Source: Dermacoccus abyssi
GTDB taxonomy: Bacteria; Actinomycetota; Actinomycetes; Actinomycetales; Dermatophilaceae
Length of the DNA stretch: 64,000 nucleotides
Assembly: GCF_003515945.1 (NCBI RefSeq)
Contig: NZ_QWLM01000006.1
Coordinates: 96,927 to 160,926, forward strand
Direction of reading: 5' to 3'
Shown here: piece by piece, positions 9,381 through 18,226 of the stretch
Layout: every line of letters begins with the position of its first letter
Numbering within the stretch: the first letter of the stretch is position 1
The notes under the pieces: model-generated
The model's database searches: none
What the model was told of the DNA's origin: nothing
The model's input: only the letters and a program-made list of their open reading frames with translations
Position numbers and translations under genes: made by a program

Positions 9381-9962
9381 ATGGGGATGCAGACATTGAA
9401 GCGCGACGACGCCGAGCACTTCGCCGACGTGGTCGATGCCGTCAAGGCCGCGCGGGTGCGTCCCGAACTCTCCCTCACCGAGGTGCCCCCGCCGCGCCGT
9501 ATTGCTCCCCACGCCGTCGCTTTCTCCGCCGAGGTCGTCGACCCGCGTGACGACGACGCCGTTCTCGGCACCGGACGTTTCGTCCTTCTGCACGACCCCG
9601 CGGGCCCCGAGGCCTGGCACGGCACCTGGCGCGTCGTGACGTTCGCTCGCGCCGAACTCGAATCCGAGATGGCCACAGACCCGGCGCTCGGCGCTGTCGG
9701 CTGGTCCTGGCTCGTCGAGTCCCTCAAGGACGCCGGCGCCACGTACACCGCGGAAGCCGGCACCGTCACCCGCGTCGTCAACGAGAGCTTCGCCGGCCTC
9801 GCCGAGCGTCCCTCGAGTGTCGAGCTCGAAGTGCGTGCGTCGTGGACCCCGGATGGCAACGACATCGCCGCCCACCTGCAGGGTTGGGCCACGCTCATGT
9901 GCACGGTCGCCGGCCTGCCGCCGCTGCCCGAAGGGGTGTCCGCCCTGCCGGGGCGCTTCTGA
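9381..9962 (+). CDS. DUF3000 family protein
   Basis: A 193-residue member of DUF3000, a conserved actinobacterial family of unknown function. The visible family pattern is an N-terminal helix (EHFADVVDAVKAARVRPE), PPPRRIAPHAVAFSAEV and the acidic middle leading to the ELRASW-like ELEVRASW and GWATLMCTVAGLPPLP end. No membrane segment or catalytic motif is evident. Its stop codon overlaps the ATG of the RNase D gene by one base (TGATGA), so the two are translationally coupled. The same DUF3000-rnd order is common in actinobacteria, which suggests a shared but undefined role. Confidence 0.88.
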   Translation: MGMQTLKRDDAEHFADVVDAVKAARVRPELSLTEVPPPRRIAPHAVAFSAEVVDPRDDDAVLGTGRFVLLHDPAGPEAWHGTWRVVTFARAELESEMATDPALGAVGWSWLVESLKDAGATYTAEAGTVTRVVNESFAGLAERPSSVELEVRASWTPDGNDIAAHLQGWATLMCTVAGLPPLPEGVSALPGRF

Positions 9963-11281
9963 TGACGTCCGACTCCCCCGCCGGCGACAACGCGTCGCTT
10001 GAGGACGCGCAGCCGACCGACGACAAGCCGAGCTATCCCCTGCTCGCCGAACCGGCTGACGGCGTTCCCGAGATCGTGACGACGGCCGCGCGTCTCAAGG
10101 AGTGCTGCGCCGCCATCCGCGCCGGCTTCGGGCCCGTCGCCATCGACGCCGAACGCGCGTCGGGCTTCCGCTACGGAAACGACGCCTACCTCGTCCAGCT
10201 GCGGCGCAAGGGTTCGGGCACCTGGCTCATCGACCCGGTGCCGTGCAGCGATCTCAGCAGCCTGAATGCCGCCATCGGCAAGGCCGAGTGGGTTCTTCAC
10301 GCCGCAACGCAGGATCTTGCCTGCCTCAAGGCCCTCGGTCTTTACCCGAAGGCGCTGTTCGACACCGAACTCGGCAGCCGCCTCGCCGGCCTCGCCCGCG
10401 TCGGGCTCGCCGCCGTCACGGAGCACTACGTCGGCGTCACGCTCGCCAAGGAGCACTCGGCCGTTGACTGGTCGACGCGTCCGCTGCCCCACGACTGGCT
10501 CGTCTACGCCGCGCTCGACGTCGAGCGTCTCGTCGAGGTGCGTGACGCCCTGGCCGCCGACCTCGAAGCCCAGGGCAAGGGCGAATGGGCCCGTCAGGAG
10601 TTCGAGGCGCTGCTCGACTTCGAGGGCCCGACGCCGAAGAAGGACCCGTGGCGACGCACGTCCGGTCTGCACGCGCTGCGCGATCCGCGCCAGGTCGCCC
10701 GGGTGCGTTCGCTGTGGCAGACGCGCGAGGACATCGCCCAGCGCCGCGACACGACGCCGGGTCGCGTGCTGCCCGACGCGCTCATCATCGATCTGGCCCG
10801 CCGCAACCCCAACGACGTCGCCGGTCTCGTCGGCCCGCCCGCCATCCGCCCACGCGTCGGTGACGGTTCGGCCCGACGCCGCCGTCCGCGCCCCGCGCAC
10901 CGGGGACTCGCGCGCTACGGCGAGCGTTGGCTCAACGCGCTCAAGAACGCCGACTCCCTGCCGCAGCGCGAGCTGCCGCCCCTGACGATGCGTACGAACG
11001 CTCCCCCGCCGATCCGGGCGTGGGCCGATCGCAACCCAGCCGCCGCTGGTCGTCTCGACGACGTCCGCTACGGCCTCCAGCAGTTCAGCGAGAAGCGCAA
11101 CGTGCCCGTCGAGAACCTGCTGACGCCCGATCTCCTGCGCCGCACCATCTGGTCGCCCCCCGCCGATCAGAGCGAAGCCGGATGGCGTGAAGCCCTCGCC
11201 GCCGGGGGCGCACGCCCCTGGCAGTGCGACATCGTCGCGCCGCTTCTCGCCGAGGCCGCGCTCGATCACCCGACGAATTGA
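9962..11281 (+). CDS. rnd: ribonuclease D-like 3'-5' exonuclease with HRDC domain
   Basis: A 439-residue DEDDy-type exonuclease. Exo motifs are visible as AIDAERASG (D-x-E), VLHAATQDLACL (motif II), DTELGSRLAG and YAALDVERL (motif III, Y-x3-D). An HRDC-like helical region follows (ALRDPRQVARVRSLWQTRE), then a long C-terminal extension typical of actinobacterial RNase D proteins. The family trims the 3' ends of stable RNAs such as tRNA precursors. ATG 9962 overlaps the DUF3000 stop; upstream in-frame codons belong to DUF3000 read in another frame. Confidence 0.9.
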   Translation: MTSDSPAGDNASLEDAQPTDDKPSYPLLAEPADGVPEIVTTAARLKECCAAIRAGFGPVAIDAERASGFRYGNDAYLVQLRRKGSGTWLIDPVPCSDLSSLNAAIGKAEWVLHAATQDLACLKALGLYPKALFDTELGSRLAGLARVGLAAVTEHYVGVTLAKEHSAVDWSTRPLPHDWLVYAALDVERLVEVRDALAADLEAQGKGEWARQEFEALLDFEGPTPKKDPWRRTSGLHALRDPRQVARVRSLWQTREDIAQRRDTTPGRVLPDALIIDLARRNPNDVAGLVGPPAIRPRVGDGSARRRRPRPAHRGLARYGERWLNALKNADSLPQRELPPLTMRTNAPPPIRAWADRNPAAAGRLDDVRYGLQQFSEKRNVPVENLLTPDLLRRTIWSPPADQSEAGWREALAAGGARPWQCDIVAPLLAEAALDHPTN

Positions 11282-11355
11282 TCGACCCGCGTACTCACGG
11301 GTAACCGAACGGGTTAGCCTGGCCTAGTCAGCTTTGTCTAACTTCGGGAGGCAAC

Positions 11356-12573
11356 GTGCCCCGCACGCTCCATGAGGTCGTCTTCGTCGACGGTGTTCGT
11401 ACGCCGTTCGGCAAGGCCGGTGAGAAGGGCATGTACGCCCAGACCCGCGCCGACGACCTGGTCATCAAATGCATCCGTGAACTCATGCGTCGTCAGCCGA
11501 ACCTCCCGCCAGAGAGCGTCGACGAGGTGGCCATCGCCGCCACGACGCAGATCGGTGACCAGGGCCTGACGATCGGCCGTATGGCCGCTCTCCTGTCGGG
11601 TCTGCCCAAGTCCGTTCCCGGTTACGCCATCGACCGCATGTGCGCCGGCGCCATGACGGCCGTGACGACGACCGCGTCCGGCATCGCGTTCGGCGCCTAC
11701 GACATCGCCATCGCCGGCGGCGTCGAGCACATGGGCCACCACCCCATGGGTGAGGGCACCGACCCGAACCCGCGCATCGTCGCCGAGAAGCTCGTCGACC
11801 CGAGTGCCCTCGTCATGGGCAAGACGGCCGAGAACCTGCACGACCGTTTCCCGGCCATCACCAAGGAACGGTGCGACGCGTTCGCCGTCGGCTCGCAGAA
11901 CAAGCTCGCCAAGGCCTACGCCGAGGGCAAGATCCAGCAGGACCTCGTGCCCGTCGCCACGCGTCACGCCGAGAAGGGCTGGGGCCTGGCCACCACCGAC
12001 GAGCCGCCGCGTCCGGGCACCACGGTCGAGGACCTCGCCGGTCTCAAGACGCCCTTCCGCGCCCACGGCAACGTGACCGCCGGTAACGCCGCCGGTCTCA
12101 ACGACGGCGCCACGGCCTGCATCCTCGCCTCCGAGGAGAAGGCCAAGGAACTCGGCCTGCCCGTCGGCATGCGCCTCGTCGGCTACTCCTTCGTCGGCGT
12201 TGACCCCGAGGTCATGGGCATCGGCCCGGTCCCGGCCACGGAGAAGGCTCTCAAGCAGGCCGGTCTCACGATCGACGACATCGACCTGTTCGAGCTCAAC
12301 GAGGCCTTCGCCGTCCAGGTGCTCGCCTTCCTCGACCACTTCGGCATCGACGCCGACGACGAGCGCGTCAACGCCTACGGCGGCGCCATCGCGACGGGTC
12401 ACCCGCTCGCCAGCTCCGGCGTGCGCCTCATGACGCAGCTGTCGCGCCAGTTCGCCGAGAAGCCCGAGGCCCGCTACGGCCTCACGGCCATGTGCATCGG
12501 CATCGGCATGGGTGGCGCTGTCATTTGGGAGAACCCGAACCACCCCGACTACGGCAAGGAGAAGGTGGCCTGA
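11356..12573 (+). CDS. fadA: acetyl-CoA acetyltransferase / 3-ketoacyl-CoA thiolase
   Basis: A 405-residue thiolase that cleaves 3-ketoacyl-CoA with CoA in beta-oxidation (or condenses acyl-CoA in reverse). The nucleophilic cysteine lies in IDRMCAGAM, the substrate motif [12 protein letters not shown] follows, and the C-terminal catalytic pair is seen as [13 protein letters not shown] (His) and MCIGIGMG (second Cys). The start is GTG 11356, preceded by a good ribosome site (cgggagg at 11345-11351). The stop overlaps the ATG of fadB by one base, so the two subunits of the trifunctional-type complex are coupled. Confidence 0.93.
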   Translation: MPRTLHEVVFVDGVRTPFGKAGEKGMYAQTRADDLVIKCIRELMRRQPNLPPESVDEVAIAATTQIGDQGLTIGRMAALLSGLPKSVPGYAIDRMCAGAMTAVTTTASGIAFGAYDIAIAGGVEHMGHHPMGEGTDPNPRIVAEKLVDPSALVMGKTAENLHDRFPAITKERCDAFAVGSQNKLAKAYAEGKIQQDLVPVATRHAEKGWGLATTDEPPRPGTTVEDLAGLKTPFRAHGNVTAGNAAGLNDGATACILASEEKAKELGLPVGMRLVGYSFVGVDPEVMGIGPVPATEKALKQAGLTIDDIDLFELNEAFAVQVLAFLDHFGIDADDERVNAYGGAIATGHPLASSGVRLMTQLSRQFAEKPEARYGLTAMCIGIGMGGAVIWENPNHPDYGKEKVA

Positions 12574-14687
12574 TGAACGACGCATCGAAGAACCAGGCTC
12601 ACGACGAGGTCGTCACGCACGCCCTCGCGCAGGACATCCAGCTCCCGCGTCACGACGGCACGACGTCCGGCACCTTCGTCCTCATCACGCTCGACAACGG
12701 CTTCGACCACACGAAGCCGAACAGCTTCGGCCCGCTCGGCCTCGCCGAGCTCGAGGCTCAGCTGGACACGGCCGCCGAGCGTGCGGCCAAGGGCGAGATC
12801 GTCGGTCTCGGTGTCACCGGGAAGCCGTTCATCATGGCTGTCGGCGCCGACCTGACGGGCATCCCCGCCATCACGAGCCGCGAGCAGGCCGTCGAGATCG
12901 CCGAGCAGGGCCACCGCGTCTTCTCGAAGATCGCCGACCTCGACATCCCGACGTTCGCGTTCGTCAACGGCGCGTCCATGGGTGGCGGCGTCGAGATCGG
13001 GCTCTACTGCGACTACCGCACGATGTCCGCGGACGTTCCGGCCTACTCGTTGCCGGAGTGCTTCCTCGGTCTCGTGCCCGGCTGGGGCGGCACGTACCTG
13101 CTGCCGAACCTCATCGGTGTCGAGAACGCGCTGCAGCTCATCATCAGCAACCCGCTGTCGAACAACAAGATGGCCACGGGTGCTCAGGCGTTCAAGCTGG
13201 GCGTCGCCGACGAGCTCCTCGCGCCGGTCACGTTCCTCGAGGACTCGCTGCGCTTCGCGTCCGACGTCATCTCGGGCGAGAAGAAGGTCGAGCGCCCTGA
13301 GCTCGACAAGGACGAGTCGACGTGGAAGGCCGCCTGTGAGAAGGCCCGTGCCTTCACCATGCAGAAGACGGGTGGCGCTGCCCCCGCTCCGCTGCGTGCG
13401 ATCGACCTCGTGGAGGCTGCCCGCACGAACACGCGCGAGCAGGGCTTCGAGGGCGAGAACGAGGCCCTCGGCGACCTCATCATGAGCGACGAGCTGCGCG
13501 CCGGGCTGTACGCGTTCGACCTCGTCCAGAAGCGCGCCAAGCGTCCCGCCGGTGCGCCGGACAAGGCGCTCGCACGCAAGGTGACGAAGGTGGGCGTCGT
13601 CGGTGCCGGCCTCATGGCCAGCCAGCTGGCGCTGCTGTTCATCCGCCGCCTCGACGTGCCGGTCATCATGACAGACCTCGACCAGGCGCGCGTCGACAAG
13701 GGCGTGGAGTACGTGCACGCCGAGATCGACAAGCTCCTCGAGAAGAAGCGTGTCTCCCCCGACAAGGCCAACCGCCTCAAGGGTCTCGTCACGGGTTCGA
13801 CGAGCAAGGACGGCTTCGCCGATGCCGACTTCGTCATCGAGGCCGTCTTCGAGGAGATGGGCGTCAAGAAGAAGGTGTGGTCCGAGGTCGAGGCCATCGT
13901 CACGCCCGAGTGCGTCCTCGCGACGAACACCTCGTCGCTGTCGGTGACGGAGATGGCGGAGGACCTCGCGCACCCCGAGCGCGTCGTGGGCTTCCACTTC
14001 TTCAACCCGGTCGCCGTCATGCCGCTGCTGGAGATCATCCGCGGTGACAAGACGGACGACGCGACGCTCGCCACCGCGTTCGCCACGGGCAAGCAGCTCA
14101 AGAAGACCTGCATCCTCGTGAAGAACTCGCCGTCGTTCGTCGTCAACCGCCTCCTCGGCCGCTTCATGGGCGAGGCGGGCAAGATCGCGGACGAGGGCAC
14201 GCCGGTCGAGACCGTCGAGAAGGCGTTCGCCGGCATCACGCCGATGCCGCCGTTCATGCTCATGTCGCTCGTCGGCCCGGCGATCGCGCTGCACAACAGC
14301 GAGACGCTGCACGGTGCGTTCCCGGATCGCTTCTACGTCTCGCCGAACCTGGCGAAGGTCGTCGAGGCTAAGATCCCGGGCTTCTACGGCAAGGACGGCA
14401 AGCTCAACGAGGAGGTCTTCGCTCAGTTCGAGAAGACCGGCGCCACGGAGCTCACCGCCGAGCAGGTGCGTGACCGCGCCCTGGAGGCCCTCGCCGACGA
14501 GACGCGTCGCATGCTCGACGAGGAGGTCGTCGCGGCTCCGATGGACATCGACCTCGCGATGATCACCGGTGCGGGCTTCCCGTTCTGGAACGGTGGCGTG
14601 ACGCCGCTGCTCGACCGCCTCGGCATCTCCGAGAAGGTCACCGGTCAGCGCTTCCTGCCGAAGGGTGCTGCCAGCGTCGCCGGCTGA
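12573..14687 (+). CDS. fadB: bifunctional enoyl-CoA hydratase / 3-hydroxyacyl-CoA dehydrogenase
   Basis: The alpha subunit of a fatty-acid oxidation complex, 704 residues. The first about 200 residues form a crotonase fold (oxyanion segments VGADLTGIPA and GASMGGGVEIGLYCDYR, then LPECFLGLVPGWGG). Residues about 330-510 hold an NAD-binding dehydrogenase (VGVVGAGLMASQLA, FVIEAVFEEM, NTSSLSVTEMA, VGFHFFNPVAVMPLLEI), followed by two HAD C-terminal domains (NSPSFVVNRLLGRFMGEA). It hydrates enoyl-CoA and oxidises the resulting 3-hydroxyacyl-CoA, handing product to the thiolase encoded just upstream. A strong terminator follows. Confidence 0.95.
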   Translation: MNDASKNQAHDEVVTHALAQDIQLPRHDGTTSGTFVLITLDNGFDHTKPNSFGPLGLAELEAQLDTAAERAAKGEIVGLGVTGKPFIMAVGADLTGIPAITSREQAVEIAEQGHRVFSKIADLDIPTFAFVNGASMGGGVEIGLYCDYRTMSADVPAYSLPECFLGLVPGWGGTYLLPNLIGVENALQLIISNPLSNNKMATGAQAFKLGVADELLAPVTFLEDSLRFASDVISGEKKVERPELDKDESTWKAACEKARAFTMQKTGGAAPAPLRAIDLVEAARTNTREQGFEGENEALGDLIMSDELRAGLYAFDLVQKRAKRPAGAPDKALARKVTKVGVVGAGLMASQLALLFIRRLDVPVIMTDLDQARVDKGVEYVHAEIDKLLEKKRVSPDKANRLKGLVTGSTSKDGFADADFVIEAVFEEMGVKKKVWSEVEAIVTPECVLATNTSSLSVTEMAEDLAHPERVVGFHFFNPVAVMPLLEIIRGDKTDDATLATAFATGKQLKKTCILVKNSPSFVVNRLLGRFMGEAGKIADEGTPVETVEKAFAGITPMPPFMLMSLVGPAIALHNSETLHGAFPDRFYVSPNLAKVVEAKIPGFYGKDGKLNEEVFAQFEKTGATELTAEQVRDRALEALADETRRMLDEEVVAAPMDIDLAMITGAGFPFWNGGVTPLLDRLGISEKVTGQRFLPKGAASVAG

Positions 14688-14704
14688 TCCAGCTTCGCGC
14701 AAAA

Positions 14705-14744
14705 GAACGCGCGGGGAGAGCACAGATGCTCTCCCCGCGCGTTC
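14705..14744 (+). terminator. terminator after fadAB
   Basis: Arms 14705-14720 and 14729-14744 pair perfectly over 16 bases around an 8-base loop, with four A residues before and a T-containing tail (tgtgtgt) after. It lies 18 bases after the fadB stop. Confidence 0.85.
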
Positions 14745-14861
14745 TGTGTGTCCTCGAGCGCGTGCGACTCGCCGTTCCAAGACGGACGGTTGATCGCGAG
14801 GAGTGAACGGGTATCGTCGAGAAACACGCCGCGTGGTGAACGCACTCGGTGGACGGTTCTT

Positions 14862-14879
14862 TATCTCATACATGAGATA
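14862..14879. promoter_or_regulatory. 18-bp palindrome upstream of the HTH-MurA gene, candidate auto-operator
   Basis: The sequence TATCTCATACATGAGATA is two perfect 8-base half-sites separated by two bases, lying 5 bases before the likely start codon at 14884 and overlapping the region where a promoter -10 element would be. Because the gene that follows encodes an N-terminal XRE helix-turn-helix, this is a natural candidate for autoregulation. The surrounding 25 bases are also conspicuously AT-rich for this genome. Confidence 0.6.
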
Positions 14880-14883
14880 TAGC

Positions 14884-16437
14884 ATGGAGAGCATGGTTCA
14901 ACAGCAGCTTGTACGCATCGGTGGCACCATCCGTGAAGTCCGGCTCGAACGCGGTCTGACGCAGAGCGCCCTCGCGGCGCAGGTCGGCACCTCGCAGAGC
15001 GCGGTCGCCCGCATCGAGCAGGGCGGCCAGAACCTCAGCATGGAAATGCTGACCAAGATCAGCAGAGCACTCGATTCGGAGATCATCACCGTGGCCAGTA
15101 GCAACCTCCCCCTGAACATGCGCATCGAGGGCGGCAAGCAGCTCTCCGGTTCGATCGACGTCCGCACGAGCAAGAACGCTGCGGTCGCCTGCCTGTGTGC
15201 CGCCATGCTCAACAAGGGACGCACCACGCTGCGCAACCTCGCTCGCATCGAAGAGGTCAACCGGATCACCGAGGTGCTCAACTCCATCGGTGTGAAGACG
15301 CGCTGGCTGCCGGACTCGAGCGACCTCGAGATCACGCCGCCGGAGAAGATCGACCTGTCGACGATCGACGAGGTCGCCGCGCGCCGCACCCGCACGATTC
15401 TCATGTTCCTCGGCCCGCTCATGCACGAGTTCGACACGTTCGAACTGCCGAACGCCGGCGGCTGTGACCTCGGTGCGCGCACCGTCGAGCCCCACCTGCA
15501 CGCGCTGCGCGCGTTCGGCATGTCCGTCGAGGCGTCGAACGGCTACTACCACGTGTCCGTCGACAACTCGGTGCGCCCGACGAAGCCGATCGTCCTCATC
15601 GAGCGTGGCGACACCGTCACCGAGAACGCGCTGTTCGCCGCCGCTCGCTACGAGGGAAAGACGATCATCCGCAACGCCTCGAGCAACTACATGGTGCAGG
15701 ACCTGTGCTTCTTCCTGCGCGAGCTCGGTGTCTCCATCGAGGGCGTCGGCACGACGACCCTCGAGATCCAGGGCGTCGGCGAGATCAACAAGGACATCGA
15801 GTACTTCCCGAGCGAAGACCCGATCGAGGCCATGTCGCTCGTCGCCGCGGCGATCGTGACGAAGTCGGAGATCACGATCAAGCGCGTGCCGATCGAGTTC
15901 ATGGAGATCGAGCTCGCCATCCTCGAGGAGATGGGCTTCCGCTACGAGATCACCGAGGAGTACACGTCCGCCAACGGCGAGACGCGCCTCGTCGACCTCA
16001 CGACGAAGCCGGGCCCGCTCAAGGCGCCGACGGACAAGATCCACCCGCTGCCCTTCCCCGGCCTCAACATCGACAACCTGCCGTTCTTCGCCGTTATCGC
16101 GGCGTGCGCCGAGGGTCAGACGCTCATCCACGACTGGGTGTACGAGAACCGAGCGATCTACCTCAACGAGTTGACGAAGATCGGCGCCACGGTGCACCTC
16201 ATGGACCCGCACCGCGTCATGATCGAAGGTCCCGCCAAGTGGCGTGCCGCCGAGGTGATGTGCCCGCCGGCGCTGCGCCCGGGCGTCGTCATCCTGCTGG
16301 GCATGCTCGCGTGCCCCGGCACGTCGATCCTGCGCAACATCTACGTCATCAACCGTGGCTACGAGGAGCTCGACGAGCGCCTCAACGCGCTCGGCGCCGA
16401 CATCACGAGCTTCCGCGACGACGAGTTCAGCAACTGA
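14884..16437 (+). CDS. XRE helix-turn-helix fused to a MurA-like enolpyruvyl transferase
   Basis: A 517-residue fusion. Residues 10-70 are an XRE/Cro helix-turn-helix (TIREVRLERGLTQSALAAQV, TSQSAVARIEQG). From about residue 77 it is an EPSP-synthase fold closest to MurA, which adds enolpyruvate from PEP to UDP-GlcNAc at the start of peptidoglycan synthesis. MurA active-site equivalents are kept: SKN (K97, N98), GGCDLGART (C194, the PEP-binding Cys), PGLNID (D397) and LRPG (R465), with the IYVINRGYE end. Activity is therefore plausible, though substrate is inferred. Start choice is uncertain: ATG 14884 (possibly leaderless) or ATG 14893 with GGAGAG close by; ATG 14872 lies inside the palindrome. 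No gene shares its transcript, and a terminator follows. Confidence 0.85.
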   Translation: MESMVQQQLVRIGGTIREVRLERGLTQSALAAQVGTSQSAVARIEQGGQNLSMEMLTKISRALDSEIITVASSNLPLNMRIEGGKQLSGSIDVRTSKNAAVACLCAAMLNKGRTTLRNLARIEEVNRITEVLNSIGVKTRWLPDSSDLEITPPEKIDLSTIDEVAARRTRTILMFLGPLMHEFDTFELPNAGGCDLGARTVEPHLHALRAFGMSVEASNGYYHVSVDNSVRPTKPIVLIERGDTVTENALFAAARYEGKTIIRNASSNYMVQDLCFFLRELGVSIEGVGTTTLEIQGVGEINKDIEYFPSEDPIEAMSLVAAAIVTKSEITIKRVPIEFMEIELAILEEMGFRYEITEEYTSANGETRLVDLTTKPGPLKAPTDKIHPLPFPGLNIDNLPFFAVIAACAEGQTLIHDWVYENRAIYLNELTKIGATVHLMDPHRVMIEGPAKWRAAEVMCPPALRPGVVILLGMLACPGTSILRNIYVINRGYEELDERLNALGADITSFRDDEFSN

Positions 16438-16462
16438 ACCTGACGCACTGAGTCGCCTCGAC

Positions 16463-16506
16463 GACGAGCCCGCCCGGTCACCACTCGGTGACGGGGCGGG
16501 CTCGTC
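16463..16506. terminator. bidirectional terminator between the HTH-MurA gene and the M1 peptidase
   Basis: Twenty-base arms (16463-16482 and 16487-16506) pair with one mismatch around a four-base loop (actc). It sits between two converging genes. Confidence 0.85.
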
Positions 16507-16523
16507 GTTCCCGTACTTTCTCG

Positions 16524-18056
16524 TCAGCCCACGACGCGCTGCCGCTCCTGAGCGATCATCTGCTTGTGGTCGGCGTCGAGCTGAGCCCGGCTCGCCGGCA
16601 TCGCGACGCGTTGGGTTCTCGCGGTACTCGCACGCTTGGCGAAGGTAGCGGGGAAGCCGTTGGCCTTCGTCGCCGCCGGGCGCTGCGGCGTGTACAACCA
16701 TGCCGTGAAGAACGAGTCGAGCTGCTGACCGCTGATGCGCTCGGCCAACGCGATGAAGTCGGCGATGCGCGCGTTGCCATCGGCCTTCTGACGCGTCCAG
16801 GTCTTGAGAATCTTCGACATCTTCGCCTCCCCGACACGGTTGCGCAGAGCGGCGAGTGTCATGGCGCCACGGTCGTAGACCGCAGCGTCGAATTCGTTTC
16901 CGGCCCCGGGATCACCGATCGTGGTCGACCAGAAGTCCTCGTCCGGAGGCGTGAGGTAGTAGCTCTCCAGGAGATCCTGACGCGAACCCTCTCCCTGCTT
17001 CTCGGACCACAGCCACGTGGCGTATGTGGCGAAGCCCTCATTGAGCCAGATGTCCTTCCAGTTGTGAACCGAAACCGAGTCACCGAACCACTGGTGGGCC
17101 TGCTCGTGCACGATGACGCCCTCGCTCGGGCCGTCGGCCCAGAACACGTTGGAGTACACGGGGCGCGTCTGGTTCTCGAGCGCGAACCCGAGGGGCGCGT
17201 TCGGAGCCACGCCACCCATCGTCTCGAACGGGTACGGGCCGAACTGCTTGGCCTCCCACGCGACGATCTCCGGAGTACGCGCCAGATCCGCAGCCGCATA
17301 CCGCTGCTGGGGGCTCTTGACGGTGGTGACGGCGTTGAGCCACGGAATGCCCTGTGACGTGCCCTTGGTGATGGTGAACTGACCTGTCACGAAGAAGGCG
17401 AGGTACGGCGCCATCGGCTGCGACACCTGCCAACGCCACGTCTGCCACGGCCCCGAGACCTTGTTCGACTGCAGCGTGCCGTTGCTCAGTGCCTCAACGC
17501 CCTTGGGGACGGTGATGGCGATGTCGTAGGTCGCCTTGTCACGCGGGTGGTCGTTCGAGGGGTACCACCACGCAGCCGATTCCGGCTCTCCGAGGGCCGC
17601 GGCGCCGTCCGGCGTCGTGACCCAGGGCGTGAAGCCCTTGACCTTCGTCGTGCTGGGGTTGCCGCCGTAGGTGACTTCGACGGCCATGCTCTCCCCCTTC
17701 TTGAGAGCACGCGAGGGAGTGACGACGAGTTCGTGCTCGCTCTGGGTGAACTTGGCAGGACGCCCGTTGACCGTGACGAGCTTGGCGCGCAGCGCGAGGT
17801 CGAGGTTGAAGCGGCCCAGGCTCTGCTTCGTCGTGGCGAAGACCCAGGTCTTGCCCTTCACCGTGTTCTTCGTCCGGTCGTACTCGACGTTGATCGAGTA
17901 GTGGTCGACGTCGTATCCGCCGTTGCCGTAGTTGGGGTAGTACGGATCGCCGATGCCCGCGGAGCCGGACGGCGCCACGGCGGCGGTGGCAACCCCCATC
18001 GGCGTGAGGACGACGGTGGAGATGGCGGCGGCGCGACGCCATGAGCAGCGCTTCAT
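16524..18056 (-). CDS. secreted M1-family metallopeptidase
   Basis: A 510-residue extracellular zinc aminopeptidase-like protein. From ATG 18056 it begins with a signal peptide (MKRCSWRRAA, then a hydrophobic stretch to ATAAVA near residue 28). The gluzincin motif HEQAH is at 317-321, with the third zinc ligand in NEGFA (E340). The exopeptidase motif, usually GAMEN, is here FALENQ (291-296), a variant shared by many secreted actinobacterial M1 proteins. The beta-rich N-terminal M1 domain precedes it, and the usual large C-terminal helical domain is missing, so this is a short-form member. An upstream extension of the open frame (to 18215) has no signal-like features. Divergent from the GDPD gene. 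Confidence 0.88.
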   Translation of the reverse strand: MKRCSWRRAAAISTVVLTPMGVATAAVAPSGSAGIGDPYYPNYGNGGYDVDHYSINVEYDRTKNTVKGKTWVFATTKQSLGRFNLDLALRAKLVTVNGRPAKFTQSEHELVVTPSRALKKGESMAVEVTYGGNPSTTKVKGFTPWVTTPDGAAALGEPESAAWWYPSNDHPRDKATYDIAITVPKGVEALSNGTLQSNKVSGPWQTWRWQVSQPMAPYLAFFVTGQFTITKGTSQGIPWLNAVTTVKSPQQRYAAADLARTPEIVAWEAKQFGPYPFETMGGVAPNAPLGFALENQTRPVYSNVFWADGPSEGVIVHEQAHQWFGDSVSVHNWKDIWLNEGFATYATWLWSEKQGEGSRQDLLESYYLTPPDEDFWSTTIGDPGAGNEFDAAVYDRGAMTLAALRNRVGEAKMSKILKTWTRQKADGNARIADFIALAERISGQQLDSFFTAWLYTPQRPAATKANGFPATFAKRASTARTQRVAMPASRAQLDADHKQMIAQERQRVVG

Positions 18057-18129
18057 TCTGTGAGCCCTTTCGCGAAGGGCGGCGTCTGTCGTCACCCTGC
18101 GAGGTCCAGGCAACCACGTGGCACGACCT

Positions 18130-18168
18130 CCGCGAGAAATACTCGCGGGAAACTTGAGACAGCTCAAG
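18130..18168. promoter_or_regulatory. two adjacent inverted repeats in the M1 peptidase/GDPD divergent gap
   Basis: The 170-base divergent gap contains a 7-bp hairpin (18130-18136 with 18142-18148, loop aaata) followed by a 6-bp inverted repeat cttgag-acag-ctcaag (18153-18168). They could be regulator sites or part of a 5' leader of the peptidase mRNA. No known family site is recognised. Confidence 0.3.
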
Positions 18169-18226
18169 ACCAGCACCCGCGAAGGGCTGCAGGCGCGCCA
18201 TCGCAGCGATGGCATAGCCTCTCGTC

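Noticed and set aside
9314..11269. Apparent N-terminal extension of the EamA transporter (frame to 11269)
   Set aside because: It is only the reverse of the RNase D and DUF3000 genes; the transporter proper starts at 9313.
11282..11355. DtxR-like or other operator before fadA
   Set aside because: The sequence gttagcctggcctag has only loose similarity and no symmetry.
12549..14894. Very long open frame (781 codons) on the minus strand
   Set aside because: It is the mirror of fadB. High-GC genes commonly leave the antisense frame open; no family features.
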